Source: CAYSPT01 sp964432985
Lineage (GTDB): Bacteria; Muiribacteriota; CAYSPT01
NCBI GenBank assembly: GCA_964432985.1
Contig: CAYSPT010000001.1
Coordinates: forward strand, 171,058 to 235,057
Direction: 5' to 3'
Length of the DNA stretch: 64,000 nucleotides
Positions 45,517 through 55,045 of the stretch are shown here, one piece after another (the stretch's first letter is position 1; each line of letters begins with the position of its first letter). The notes beneath the pieces are model-generated. The model was not told the origin of the DNA. It worked only from the letters and a program-made list of their open reading frames with translations, and searched no databases. Both the position numbers and the translations under genes were made by a program.

Positions 45517-46359
45517 ATGGATGCGGATAGAAAAAACAACTCGCGGCCAGACAGTGGTCTGGACGAACGTTCACGGTACTTGAGGCGCCTGATAATCAGG
45601 GGGATCGAGGGAGGAGACCGGGGACATATCGGGTCTGCTTTGTCGTTGGTAGAGATACTGCGTATTCTGTATGACGACATACTCAGATTCGACTCACTCC
45701 GTCCCGGTTGGGAAGATCGTGACCGCTGTATATTGAGTAAAGGTCATGGATGTCTGGCTCTGTATGCCATCCTGGCCGACAAGGGATTTTTCCCACTTAA
45801 AGAGCTTGACCGGTTTTGTGATTTCGAATCAATTCTGGGTGGTCATCCGGAACGGGGCAGGATTCCCGGAGTAGAGGCTTCAACCGGTGCTCTGGGACAC
45901 GGGCTTTCTATCGGAGTCGGTCTCGCTCTAGCCGGCCGTCTCAGAGGCAAAGATTACCGTGTTTTCGTTGTCATGGGGGACGGTGAAATCAACGAGGGAT
46001 CGGTGTGGGAAGCGGCCATGTGTGCAGCGAAACACCGTCTCGACAATCTCATTGCCATGATCGATTACAATAAGCTTCAATCCTACGGTCCCGTGGAGGA
46101 AGTCCAGGGACTGGAACCCCTGGCCGATAAGTGGAAGAGCTTCGGTTTTGCTGTCCGAGAGATCGACGGACACGACGTGGAAGCGTTACGTCGGATTCTG
46201 TCGGATGTTCCATTCAGCCCGCATAAGCCAGGGGTAGTCATATGCCATACAGTAAAAGGAAAAGGCATCTCATTCGCCGAGCACAATCCCGAGTGGCATC
46301 ACAAGTCGCGGATGAATCCCGATCTTTTCGAAGCAATGTACCGGGAGCTGGAAGGATGA
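45517..46359 (+). CDS. Transketolase, N-terminal (TPP-binding) subunit
   Basis: A 280-residue half-transketolase. The thiamine-diphosphate motif is MGDGEINEGSVWEAAMCAA through MIDYNKLQ; SKGHGCLALYA and ASTGALGHGLSIGVG are typical. It should form a heterodimer with the next gene product and move a two-carbon ketol unit. Split transketolases inside glycan clusters usually serve special sugar synthesis rather than the central pathway. ATG 45517 has a weak AGGAATGGG ribosome site. Confidence 0.92.
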   Translation: MDADRKNNSRPDSGLDERSRYLRRLIIRGIEGGDRGHIGSALSLVEILRILYDDILRFDSLRPGWEDRDRCILSKGHGCLALYAILADKGFFPLKELDRFCDFESILGGHPERGRIPGVEASTGALGHGLSIGVGLALAGRLRGKDYRVFVVMGDGEINEGSVWEAAMCAAKHRLDNLIAMIDYNKLQSYGPVEEVQGLEPLADKWKSFGFAVREIDGHDVEALRRILSDVPFSPHKPGVVICHTVKGKGISFAEHNPEWHHKSRMNPDLFEAMYRELEG

Positions 46360-46365
46360 AAGCTT

Positions 46366-47304
46366 GTGCGTAGAGCATGTCTTGATATGGTATACCGGTT
46401 GGCTCTCGAAGACAGTAGAATAGTGTTCATCGGCTCGGACCTGGGGCCGGGAACCCTGGACGAGTTCAAGCGGGATATGCCCGAGCGGTTTTTCATGGAG
46501 GGGATTTCCGAAGGAAATGTGATCGGGCTGGCCGCTGGGCTGGCCATGGAAGGATTCATTCCCTATGTCAATACCATCGCTTCGTTTCTCACCCGGCGTT
46601 GTTTCGAGCAGGTGGCACTTGATCTGTGCCTGCACGGACTTCCGGTTCGGTTGATCGGCAACGGCGGCGGACTCGTATATGCTCCTCTGGGACCGACCCA
46701 TCTGGCCTTTGAGGACATTGCCATTTTTCGTTCTTTACCGGGAATGAGCATAGTCGCTCCCTGTGACGCCGATGAAATGCGGCGTCTGATGCCTTTGAGC
46801 GTCGATTCCCCAGGGCCGCTGTATATCCGGTTGGGTAAGGGCGGCGACAGGATCATTTCCCGTGAGGAAAACGGATTCGAAATCGGCCGTGCTATTCAGA
46901 TTAAGAAGCCGGGAGAAATAATTATTATGACTACTGGCATCATGACAACCAGGGCGCTTGAAGCCGCCAGTATGCTCGAAGGGAAGGGTATCGGTGTCGG
47001 GGTGCTGCACGTACCGACGGTTAAGCCGCTTGACCAGGAGCAGATAGTCTTTCAGGCCGGACAGGTGGGGACGGTTGTGACATTGGAAGAGCACGTGCTC
47101 GGCGGCGGCTTTGGGAGTGCGGTAGGAGAAGTCCTTCTAGACAGGATGGAAGAGGTTCCGCGGGTGCTTCGACTGGGGATTCCCGACCGGTTCCCGGACC
47201 GGTACGGCTGCCAGAATGATCTGCTGGAATACTTCGGTTTACAGCCGCTGCAGATTGCCAATTCAATCGAGCAGTTTCTAACCACGGGACGACAGGAGCA
47301 GTAA
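46366..47304 (+). CDS. Transketolase, C-terminal (pyrimidine-binding) subunit
   Basis: 312 residues. FFMEGISEGNVIGLAAGLA holds the Glu that activates thiamine, followed by YVNTIASFLTRRCFEQV. The C-terminal domain includes VVTLEEHVLGGGFGSAV and ends with the usual GIPDRF motif. The start is GTG 46366, six bases after the partner's stop; an ATG overlapping that stop runs into TAG at once. It acts with the preceding subunit. Confidence 0.92.
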   Translation: MRRACLDMVYRLALEDSRIVFIGSDLGPGTLDEFKRDMPERFFMEGISEGNVIGLAAGLAMEGFIPYVNTIASFLTRRCFEQVALDLCLHGLPVRLIGNGGGLVYAPLGPTHLAFEDIAIFRSLPGMSIVAPCDADEMRRLMPLSVDSPGPLYIRLGKGGDRIISREENGFEIGRAIQIKKPGEIIIMTTGIMTTRALEAASMLEGKGIGVGVLHVPTVKPLDQEQIVFQAGQVGTVVTLEEHVLGGGFGSAVGEVLLDRMEEVPRVLRLGIPDRFPDRYGCQNDLLEYFGLQPLQIANSIEQFLTTGRQEQ

Positions 47305-47308
47305 ATCC

Positions 47309-47971
47309 ATGGGAAAACAGCTGGATATTGTTACAAGGCTTCATACCCAGACGGTCAGGGATTACGTAGGCCGGATGACGGATCAGAAAGTGGAGTGCAT
47401 GCAGGTGGCCCGTCGTTACGGGCGGGAATTCTGGGACGGGGAAAGGCGCTACGGCTACGGTGGTTACCGATACGATGGCCGGTGGCGACCGGTGGCGGAA
47501 AAACTCGCTGCTTGTTATTCGCTTCAAGACGGGGCCAGGATTCTCGATGTGGGCTGTGGCAAGGGGTATCTGTTGTACGAATTCACCCGGGTGGTTTCAG
47601 GCGTCTCCGTGGCCGGATTTGATATCTCGCATTATGCCATATCCAGCGCCAAAGAAGAGGTTGCCGGCAGCCTCTTCGTTCACCGGGCGCAGGATTCCTA
47701 CCCCTACGAAGACAGGGAAATCGACCTGGTGATGTCGTTGACCACACTACACAATTTGAAGATCTACGATTTGAAAAAAGCCTTGCAGGAGATGGAACGG
47801 GTAGCCCATAACAAGTACCTGGTGGTAGAGAGCTATCGCAACGAAGAAGAACTTTTCAACCTGCAGTGCTGGGCGCTCACCTGCGAGTCATTCTACACTC
47901 CAGAAGAATGGGTGTGGCTGTTTAATGAATTCGGCTACTCGGGTGATTACGAATTCATATATTTCGAGTAA
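47309..47971 (+). CDS. SAM-dependent methyltransferase, class I
   Basis: 220 residues with motif I ILDVGCGKGYLLYEF, the acidic strand VAGFDISHYAI, and DLVMSLTTLHNLKIYD. The N-terminal 60 residues are Tyr/Arg-rich (RRYGYGGYRYDGRWR). Starts 4 bp after the transketolase C subunit, so it is in the same transcript. Substrate unknown. Confidence 0.85.
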   Translation: MGKQLDIVTRLHTQTVRDYVGRMTDQKVECMQVARRYGREFWDGERRYGYGGYRYDGRWRPVAEKLAACYSLQDGARILDVGCGKGYLLYEFTRVVSGVSVAGFDISHYAISSAKEEVAGSLFVHRAQDSYPYEDREIDLVMSLTTLHNLKIYDLKKALQEMERVAHNKYLVVESYRNEEELFNLQCWALTCESFYTPEEWVWLFNEFGYSGDYEFIYFE

Positions 47972-47977
47972 GGTGCC

Positions 47978-49048
47978 ATGAGATTACTTTACACACGTAT
48001 GAAAATCTTTCATTTCGGCGATAAGCTCGAGTCGCTGCCGTCATTCTCTGTCGATATCAAGCCGCCGCTTCACGTGAGGATCAAACCTACCAATGTCTGC
48101 GCCCACAACTGCCGCTATTGCGCCTACCGGGTGTCGAATCTCCAACTCGGGTGTGACATGAATGAACGGGACAGCATTCCGGGTGGTAAGATGCTGGAAA
48201 TCCTGGACGATCTGGTGGCTATGGGCGTTGGGGCGGTGACCTTCAGCGGAGGGGGAGATCCTTTCTATTACCCGCATCTCACGAAGGCAGTCCGAAGGCT
48301 GATCGAAAGCCCTATCAAGTTTGCCGCACTCACTAACGGATCTCGCCTGGAAGGTGAACTGGCTGAACTTTTCGCCATGCACGGCACCTGGTTAAGAGTT
48401 TCTATCGACGGTTGGGATGATGCAAGCTACGCCAGGTACCGTGATGTCTGTCCCGGTGAGTTCACCAGGGTTGTGGCCAACATGGAGCGTTTCAAAAAAC
48501 TGAGCGGCCCGTGCAAACTGGGTGTAAGCCTGGTGGTGGACCGTGAAAACCACCATCATATTTATGATGTTGCCGCCATCATGAAAGATATCGGGGTGGA
48601 CAGTATCAAAGTTTCTCCCTGTATTGTCAGTAACAGCGGGAGAGAGAACAACGAGTATCACCGACCCATATTCCCGGCGGTGCAGGACCAGGTCAATCAG
48701 GCCACTGCGAATCTTGGAGACGAGCACTTCCAGGTTTATAATGCCTTTCACTGGCAGCTTGAGACATTCGAGAAACCGTACACCTGGTGTCCATATCTGC
48801 AGATTCTTTCGGTAATCGGTGCTGATCTGAATGTTTACTCCTGCCAGGACAAAGCGTACAACCTGACTTCGGGACTGCTCGGGTCACTTAAAAAGATGCG
48901 GTTCAGAGATTTTTGGCTTGCCGGGAAGGACAAGTTTTTCAAAATTGTTCCTGCCCACCATTGCAACCATCATTGCGTGGCCGATGCTCGCAACCGCTTG
49001 GTGCTGGAATTCCTGGAGGCCGACCGTAACCATCTGGAGTTCGTGTGA
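47978..49048 (+). CDS. Radical SAM protein with SPASM-like C-terminus (2)
   Basis: 356 residues. The site is VCAHNCRYCAYR (CX3CX2C), then VTFSGGGDPFYYP. The C-terminal cysteines (WCPYLQILSVIGADLNVYSC, HHCNHHCVAD) look like an auxiliary-cluster domain. It is related in plan to the enzyme at 42659 but clearly different in sequence. Starts 6 bp after the methyltransferase; ATG 47999 is a possible later start. Confidence 0.85.
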   Translation: MRLLYTRMKIFHFGDKLESLPSFSVDIKPPLHVRIKPTNVCAHNCRYCAYRVSNLQLGCDMNERDSIPGGKMLEILDDLVAMGVGAVTFSGGGDPFYYPHLTKAVRRLIESPIKFAALTNGSRLEGELAELFAMHGTWLRVSIDGWDDASYARYRDVCPGEFTRVVANMERFKKLSGPCKLGVSLVVDRENHHHIYDVAAIMKDIGVDSIKVSPCIVSNSGRENNEYHRPIFPAVQDQVNQATANLGDEHFQVYNAFHWQLETFEKPYTWCPYLQILSVIGADLNVYSCQDKAYNLTSGLLGSLKKMRFRDFWLAGKDKFFKIVPAHHCNHHCVADARNRLVLEFLEADRNHLEFV

Positions 49049-49062
49049 TACCATGAAGAAGT

Positions 49063-50007
49063 GTGAATCATGATCGAACAATAGGCCTTCGCCGTTACGG
49101 GGGAAAATACGTGGATGATACCGATCACCTGCCTTGTATTTCATTGGCTGGTCACCATAATTACGTAGCCTTCTTCCTTACCTTCGGATGCAACCTGGAC
49201 TGCGGCTACTGTCTGAACCGCCATGATGAAGGAAGCCGGTACCGGGGTTCCACGTACAAGCACATGGATGTCGAGAGCTGGATAAAGGCGGCTGACAGGC
49301 TGGTTCTGAGAGACGATCTGCCCCTGACGCTTCAGGGAGGCGAACCAACCATCATCAATGGATTTTATCGATTTGTGACCGAAGTAAAACCGGACATCAG
49401 AATGGATCTGCTCACCAATATGATGTTCGACGTCGAGACATTTGTCCGGCGGGTTCCGCCCTGGCGTTTCGACCGGGATGCTCCCTACGCATCCATCAGG
49501 GTTACCTATCATCCCGGACAAAATGAAATCGATGATCTGATCAGAAAAACGCTGTTTCTGCAGGACGCGGGTTTCAGGATAGGACTGTATGGAATACTTT
49601 ATCCTGATGCGGATCTGAGAAAGCACATCATGGATACCATGGAGACGTGTGTCAACCTGGGGCTTGATTTCAGAACCAAAGAGTTCCTTGGGGAGTGGAA
49701 CGATGAGGTGTACGGTACATTCAAGTACCCGGGATCGGTTAAAGGAGAACGGTTGAAAACTTGCCGGTGCCGTACCACGGAGTTGATTGTCGGTCCCGGG
49801 GGGTATATCTACCGGTGCCACGCCGACCTTTATCTGGGCCGCGATCCATTCGCTCACATACTGGATGGTTCTTTCTCTAAAGAAGCGATTGACCTGTTCA
49901 GATCATGCACGTATTATGGAACCTGTCATCCCTGTGATGTCAAGGTGAAGACGAACCGTTTTCAGATTTTTGGTCATACCAGTGTTGAAATAACCGAGAT
50001 GGGATGA
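49063..50007 (+). CDS. Radical SAM protein (3)
   Basis: 314 residues. The site is FGCNLDCGYCLNR (CX3CX2C), then LTLQGGEPTI. Later cysteines (TCRCRTTELIVGPGGYIYRC, CTYYGTCHPCD) suggest one auxiliary iron-sulfur cluster. The start is GTG 49063, 14 bp after the previous gene. This is the third radical SAM enzyme in 7.5 kb. Confidence 0.83.
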   Translation: MNHDRTIGLRRYGGKYVDDTDHLPCISLAGHHNYVAFFLTFGCNLDCGYCLNRHDEGSRYRGSTYKHMDVESWIKAADRLVLRDDLPLTLQGGEPTIINGFYRFVTEVKPDIRMDLLTNMMFDVETFVRRVPPWRFDRDAPYASIRVTYHPGQNEIDDLIRKTLFLQDAGFRIGLYGILYPDADLRKHIMDTMETCVNLGLDFRTKEFLGEWNDEVYGTFKYPGSVKGERLKTCRCRTTELIVGPGGYIYRCHADLYLGRDPFAHILDGSFSKEAIDLFRSCTYYGTCHPCDVKVKTNRFQIFGHTSVEITEMG

Positions 50008-50011
50008 AGCA

Positions 50012-50989
50012 ATGACAGAACAATGTGTCAGAATATTGCTGGTCAAACTGGGTTATTCGGAAACACTTGACCCCGAGATAGGGATATATCCCAGCCTGGG
50101 AGATGTACTGAGAACCACGGCGATTCTCTGGGCTCTCAAGGAAAAGTATCCTCAGTCACAAATCACCTGGCTGGTTTCCCAGGAAGCCAGTCCGCTCATC
50201 AAGAACAACTGTCTCATTGACAGGGTGCTTATATGGAACGATTTTGTTCCGTTCCAGCTCATGCGGGAGAAGTTCGATGTCCTGGTGAATCTGGAAAAGG
50301 TCTCCGGCATCTGCGCTCTCTCGGATATGATTGATGCCTGGGTTAAGTTCGGTTTCAGGTTCGACAGCATGACCGGGAGCTATCACGCTTACGAGACCGG
50401 GCTTGACATGGTTCATTACATCGAACGCAAAAAGAACTCGGCTGAACACAAGGACGTGTGGCAGAAGATTCTCATCGAGATGCTCGGGGTGAAGTGGAAA
50501 GGTCAGAAATGCATCCTGGGCTATAAGCCCGATACCGACGTGGTGTACGATGTGGGGTTGAATTACAAGGTAGGCAGCAAGTGGCCCACCAAGGCTATGC
50601 CCATGGAAAAGTGGGAAGAGCTGGAAAAACAACTGCTTGACTGCGGGTATACCGTCTCATGGCAGGAGGGGCTGACTGATCTTTACGAGTACATGGACTG
50701 GCTCAACTCCAACCGCCTTGTCGTCAGTCACGACAGCCTGGGGCTGCACCTGGCGCTGGCTATGGAGAAGAACGTTGTTGGTCTGTTCGGCACGTCGGAT
50801 CCGCGTGAAGTCTACCTGTACCAACTCGGTGGGTACGTCGTCCCGGATACCGTGTGCCCGTTCATCCCTTGCTTGAGGCCAGAGTGCGAGTACGATGACT
50901 TCTGTATGAACCGCATCGGTGTGGATGAAATCGTCCAGGCGGTGAAAGACTGTATTGACCTACCTGTCGAACTGCGAAAGTCGGAATGA
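50012..50989 (+). CDS. Family 9 glycosyltransferase (heptosyltransferase-like)
   Basis: 325 residues. The N-terminus has ILLVKLGYSETL and PSLGDVLRTTAILWALK, the C-terminal lobe VVSHDSLGLHLALAMEKN and GLFGTSDPREVYLY, as in ADP-heptose:LPS heptosyltransferases. A short cysteine group (CPFIPCLRPEC, CM) near the end is also typical of this branch. It closes the accessory operon and could attach a heptose-like unit. Convergent with tldE, 27 bp away. Confidence 0.87.
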   Translation: MTEQCVRILLVKLGYSETLDPEIGIYPSLGDVLRTTAILWALKEKYPQSQITWLVSQEASPLIKNNCLIDRVLIWNDFVPFQLMREKFDVLVNLEKVSGICALSDMIDAWVKFGFRFDSMTGSYHAYETGLDMVHYIERKKNSAEHKDVWQKILIEMLGVKWKGQKCILGYKPDTDVVYDVGLNYKVGSKWPTKAMPMEKWEELEKQLLDCGYTVSWQEGLTDLYEYMDWLNSNRLVVSHDSLGLHLALAMEKNVVGLFGTSDPREVYLYQLGGYVVPDTVCPFIPCLRPECEYDDFCMNRIGVDEIVQAVKDCIDLPVELRKSE

Positions 50990-51016
50990 TCCGGCGGTTT
51001 TATCCAAAGACCGTAT

Positions 51017-52417
51017 TCAGGCCGAAACCGACACGCCGTCCACCAGCAGCGCCGGGCAGAACATGTTGCTGCGAACCTGGAACGGGTTGTCTCCCACTAC
51101 CAGTACCCGGCTGAGGTCTTGCAGGATATTCCCCGACACCATGGTGTTCTTGACTCTTCCTATTATTTTTCCATTTTTGATGCGGTAGCCCAGGTACACG
51201 TTCACCGAGTAATCCCCGTTCTGGATGTCGCCCCGGCCCGCACCCATAACCTGGTTGACCAGCAGCCCGTCGTCCACCATGGCAATCATGGCTTCGATAC
51301 CCGTGCGTCCGGGAGTCACGTTGAGATTACTAATGCCGGTAGCGGGCTGGACGGCGAAGCTCGTGCCGCCGCTTCGGCTCCGTCGGTATCCGTTACCCGT
51401 GGGAACTCTCTTGAGACGGGCGGCTGTTTCAAGGTCGCACAACACCGACTGGGGCACGCCTTTTTTCACCATCACCGTCCGCTGGGAGGGTGTTCCTTCG
51501 TCGTCGAAGGGAGAACTGCCCGGCAGGTAATTACCGGTACTATCGTCAACCAGGGTCAGGCTCGGGCTGAACACTTCGGTTTCCAACTTGTTCTGCAGTA
51601 CGGAGATACCCTCCAGGAAAGCCTTTCCATTCATGGCCGCCACCAGGGGAAGAATCACCGTTCCCAGGGCCGATCCGGTGAAGATAACGGGAAACGTTCC
51701 GGTTTCCATGGGGGTTATGGTTCTGGCAGACTCTATTTTCTCTACCACCTGATCAGCCACTTCCTTGATGTGGTCGGGATCCCAACGGCAGCTGTAGCAG
51801 CTTTCGGAGCAGGAAAGGATGTCTCCTTCCTGCACCTTCTTGGCCGACACGAATATCGCTACCAGGCTCTGAAGATAACGCCCGTTCAGGGCCAGGTTGT
51901 TACGGATGCTTTTTAGTTCAAACACCCGGTAGACATCTGTTTTCAAGGTGACATCGGGAATCCGCCTCAGGACACGATCGATGATCTCCTGTCCCATCGC
52001 GATGAGATCGTCCATGTCCAGGCTGGATACGGTGTGATCGAAGGTTTGTACTTCCGGGTAGCGTCCCGACGGGGCCAGAAAAGAACCGGCTACGGTAGGA
52101 CCGTGCGGTGCCATCTCCTGGGCCAGCAGGAGCGATTCCATGAGACTGCCCGACTTGGTGGTGGCGGCGATGCCCATCCGGCCGTCCTTCAGAAGTCTGA
52201 GCCCCCAGCCTTCTGATTCTTTGTGAAGCCCCTCCTTTAGATCGCGGTGTTCGAAGCGAAAATGATCCAGGGCGCGCATTTCATAAAAAATTTCAAGCTC
52301 GGAGCGGCACGCCCTGGCGGCTTCTTCCATCCCGGCATACAGTATTTCTCTGGCAAACTCCTTTTCCAGGAGGGCATTACTTCCGGGTATTGTTTCGATG
52401 TTTTTTTTCTTTTTCAT
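51017..52417 (-). CDS. tldE: TldE/PmbA-type subunit of a TldD/E metalloprotease (pair 1)
   Basis: 466 residues matching TldE/PmbA, the non-catalytic partner of TldD. Seen: SSPFDDEGTPSQRTVMVKKG, GISNLNVTPG, DGLLVNQVMGAGRG and the final VVGDNPFQVRSNMFCPALLV. There is no HEXXXH motif, as expected. TldD/E heterodimers cleave unfolded or leader peptides (microcin B17 and PQQ-type maturation, CcdA). The ATG lies 1 nt after the tldD stop, with GGAGGCG inside tldD, so the two are translationally coupled. Confidence 0.92.
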   Translation of the reverse strand: MKKKKNIETIPGSNALLEKEFAREILYAGMEEAARACRSELEIFYEMRALDHFRFEHRDLKEGLHKESEGWGLRLLKDGRMGIAATTKSGSLMESLLLAQEMAPHGPTVAGSFLAPSGRYPEVQTFDHTVSSLDMDDLIAMGQEIIDRVLRRIPDVTLKTDVYRVFELKSIRNNLALNGRYLQSLVAIFVSAKKVQEGDILSCSESCYSCRWDPDHIKEVADQVVEKIESARTITPMETGTFPVIFTGSALGTVILPLVAAMNGKAFLEGISVLQNKLETEVFSPSLTLVDDSTGNYLPGSSPFDDEGTPSQRTVMVKKGVPQSVLCDLETAARLKRVPTGNGYRRSRSGGTSFAVQPATGISNLNVTPGRTGIEAMIAMVDDGLLVNQVMGAGRGDIQNGDYSVNVYLGYRIKNGKIIGRVKNTMVSGNILQDLSRVLVVGDNPFQVRSNMFCPALLVDGVSVSA

Positions 52418-52418
52418 G

Positions 52419-53780
52419 TCACACGCCTCCCACTACTACGTCCCGTATCATGAGAGCCGGACAGCCTTTGGAGCGGGGCAGGGGAAACTGGCCGCCTTTT
52501 CCGCAGCCTCCTCCTTCGCTCCATACAATTTCATCTCCAACGGCTTCGATGTTCTTCAGCGATTCGAAAACGTTGCCCGTGAGCATCACATTGCGTACCG
52601 GTTCCGCTATTTTGCCCTTTCGGATCATATATCCGTGCTGGGCCCTGAATGTGAACATCTCCTGGGTAGTCTGCCCGCCGGTAGTACCGCAGGCCAGGAT
52701 ACCCAGCTTGATACCTGAAATCATGTCCTCCATGTCGGTGTTTCCCGGCTCCACGAAGGTATTGGTCATTCTCACAATGGGGGAGAACCGGTGGTCCATG
52801 GCCCGGGCGTTCCCGGTGGGCGGTTCGTTCATTCGGTGAGCTGTTTCACGGGAGTGGAGCCTGCCTGTCAGCACGCCGTCTTTGACGAGATACGATTTTT
52901 TCGAAGGCACTCCTTCGTCGTCGTACAGGTATGAACCGCGGTGACCGGGAATGGCTGCGCCGTCGCCGATACTCAAAAAATCAGGACCGAACCGCTTCCC
53001 CATGGCCAGTACCTCGCATAACCGGGGATTGTTGCATATGGAGTCGGCTTCGCTCAGGTGCCCGAAGGCCTCGTGGATGAAAGTACCGGCCAGGTAGGGG
53101 TCCAGCACCACGGTGTACCGGCCTCCTTTTACCGGAGAAGCGCTGAGCATGTCCACCGATCTCTTGACTATCTCTTCTACCTTATCTCCCCGGTCTTTGA
53201 ACATCTCACCCGCTTTCACGGTCCCGAAACTCATGACCGCTTTCTGGATGGTGTCATACCGCCTGGCCAGGGCGCTGGCGCTCATGGTGTAATCGGCTTT
53301 TTCCTGAGATACCAGGCACCCGTCGGAGGTCAGTATGGTCACTTTCTTGAACACATCGCTGTAGCTAACCGTGGAGCTTTCCACCGCCGGGCGGTGGGAG
53401 AAGATGATCCCATTGTAATCCTCGAGCATGGACAATTTTTTTGACAGGAGGATTCTACGTGGATTGTCTTTTGGGTCTATTCTCAGTTGGGCCACTTCCC
53501 GGGGGACCGGGGCCAGAGCGGTTTCCTGCGCCGCCACGCAGCGGGCCATCCGAAAAGCAAGCTTGACATTGTCTTCCAGGTTGTTCAGGTTGTTGAACGA
53601 GGAGAATCCCCAGCCTCCCTCGTGAAACACCCTGACGTTGCCGCCTACGAAATTGTTTTCGGTGAGCTTTTCTAGTTTCTCGCTCCTGAACAGGATTCCG
53701 GTGGTTTCGTACTCCTCTATCCGGATTTCCACGTAATCAGCCTTCATCGTCTGAATGGCGTCTTTAATCCGATTTTTCAC
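52419..53780 (-). CDS. tldD: TldD-type zinc metalloprotease (pair 1)
   Basis: 453 residues. The active site reads FIHEAFGHLSEAD (HEXXXH) and the third zinc ligand region is GGGCGKGGQ near the C-terminus. YLYDDEGVPSKKSYLVKDG and LHSRETAHRMNEPPTGNARA are family blocks. Together with TldE it forms a cage-like heterodimer acting on extended peptides. It diverges from the Ntn-hydrolase-like operon across a 180-bp gap, so the two transcripts could share control. Confidence 0.93.
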   Translation of the reverse strand: MKNRIKDAIQTMKADYVEIRIEEYETTGILFRSEKLEKLTENNFVGGNVRVFHEGGWGFSSFNNLNNLEDNVKLAFRMARCVAAQETALAPVPREVAQLRIDPKDNPRRILLSKKLSMLEDYNGIIFSHRPAVESSTVSYSDVFKKVTILTSDGCLVSQEKADYTMSASALARRYDTIQKAVMSFGTVKAGEMFKDRGDKVEEIVKRSVDMLSASPVKGGRYTVVLDPYLAGTFIHEAFGHLSEADSICNNPRLCEVLAMGKRFGPDFLSIGDGAAIPGHRGSYLYDDEGVPSKKSYLVKDGVLTGRLHSRETAHRMNEPPTGNARAMDHRFSPIVRMTNTFVEPGNTDMEDMISGIKLGILACGTTGGQTTQEMFTFRAQHGYMIRKGKIAEPVRNVMLTGNVFESLKNIEAVGDEIVWSEGGGCGKGGQFPLPRSKGCPALMIRDVVVGGV

Positions 53781-53872
53781 TGCACCTACTCCTCACGCGA
53801 TAATATGCAGCCATGATATCACATCCATTGCACTACCAATATAGCAACTGTTGTGCTAGAATAGTGCTCTCA

Positions 53873-53906
53873 AAAATATAATGCTTTTTAAAACATAATA
53901 CTTTTA
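53873..53906 (+). repeat. Tandem A+T-rich 17-mers between divergent tldD and Ntn genes
   Basis: AAAATATAATGCTTTTT (53873-53889) is followed at once by AAAACATAATACTTTTA (53890-53906), 13 of 17 identical. The first includes a perfect TATAAT. They may be overlapping promoter elements or a binding site in the shared regulatory region. Confidence 0.5.
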
Positions 53907-53960
53907 CACCAGCATGGTTTCCAGTTACCCAACATGGAACCAGGAGAGGAGCCTGAAGTA

Positions 53961-55043
53961 ATGTCCGTAGTGAATGCTCTGCAGTTCGATCCCAAGCGGG
54001 GAGCGATTTTAAGCGATGAGGAGTACTGGCACCGCCGCCGCCGCCGCACCTTGTTCTCCGATCACCTTTACAAGATAGTGCCGGAAGAAGTTTCGGAAAA
54101 GACCGGGCTGGAAGCGGTCCTGGGCGGGGCCGGCAGCCCCACCTTTTTCGTGGAGGTGGCCGACGAGGTCCGCAAACGTTTGACGGCTTGCCTGGAGGAA
54201 TCGGGAGAACAGGATCCAACCGGGTTGCCGTCAACGGTGAAACAACTCAATGCAGTTGTGCTGAAGGAAGTCCACAAGGCTTTTAAGCGGCGTGTTGAAA
54301 ACGTCCTCCGTCTCTATTTCGGTTTCGGGACGGACGATCTCAACCAGGGTTCTTTCAAGTGGGACGGCGAGTCCATTGACATCGTGCAGGACCTGGTTAA
54401 AAAAGAAGCCAAAGATGTCGCGGCCGGCAAGGGTAAAGTTGCGTTCATCAATGATCTGATGGAGGCGCGGGGCGTTCTGCTGGGGTGTGACCGCTCAAAG
54501 GGATTTTCCTGTTTCTATGTGAACCCGAAAGAAGGTGTCATCTCACACACCTCGGGAGGGTTTGAGTCAGTGGGAAGCGGCAAGTACGCAGCTGGTATCA
54601 GCTTCGCAGAGTTTCTCAATAAAAGGCTTCTTAAGGAGCGCCGGGAAGGATATGACCGGGTTGATGGAATGGTAGCCCTGATCCGCTCCGGTCTGGCCGC
54701 CAGGCGGTACTTCAGCGAAGTGGGCGGAGCGTTTCACATTATCTATCTGGATGCCAACGGTGACTCTCACTCCGGGCGATTCCTGGAGGTCCCTTATGAG
54801 GCAGGGGTTCTGGCGTCGGAGATAGTAGCGGTCATGGAGACCGGGGCTATCGACTGGGAGAAAGGAAGCGGTCTCGTGGAAAGTCTCATCTACGGAGACG
54901 CTGATGTGGAGTCCGCGGAAAAAGCGCTTTTCGCGGCTGTCCCCGACCAGCAAAGACTACGGCTGTATCTGGAAGGGTACAAGCTGGATAACCTGGAGGT
55001 ACAGGGGAAACGCCCCATCAGGTTTGTTGGAGAGGAGGCCTGA
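53961..55043 (+). CDS. Proteasome-beta-like Ntn hydrolase paralogue 1, putative
   Basis: 360 residues. I choose ATG 53961 because AGGAGAGGAG lies 9 nt upstream; the product then begins Met-Ser-Val-Val-Asn-Ala. After Met removal Ser1 would be the nucleophile, with Asp18 and a Lys near 37 (SDHLYKIVP) matching proteasome Thr1/Asp17/Lys33. Later, LLGCDRSKGFSCFYV and VGSGKYAAGISFAEFL copy the proteasome GYD and GSG blocks. About 90 helical residues are inserted in between, explaining the larger size. It is paralogous to the next gene. The fold call is inference from motif order. Confidence 0.65.
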   Translation: MSVVNALQFDPKRGAILSDEEYWHRRRRRTLFSDHLYKIVPEEVSEKTGLEAVLGGAGSPTFFVEVADEVRKRLTACLEESGEQDPTGLPSTVKQLNAVVLKEVHKAFKRRVENVLRLYFGFGTDDLNQGSFKWDGESIDIVQDLVKKEAKDVAAGKGKVAFINDLMEARGVLLGCDRSKGFSCFYVNPKEGVISHTSGGFESVGSGKYAAGISFAEFLNKRLLKERREGYDRVDGMVALIRSGLAARRYFSEVGGAFHIIYLDANGDSHSGRFLEVPYEAGVLASEIVAVMETGAIDWEKGSGLVESLIYGDADVESAEKALFAAVPDQQRLRLYLEGYKLDNLEVQGKRPIRFVGEEA

Positions 55044-55045
55044 CC

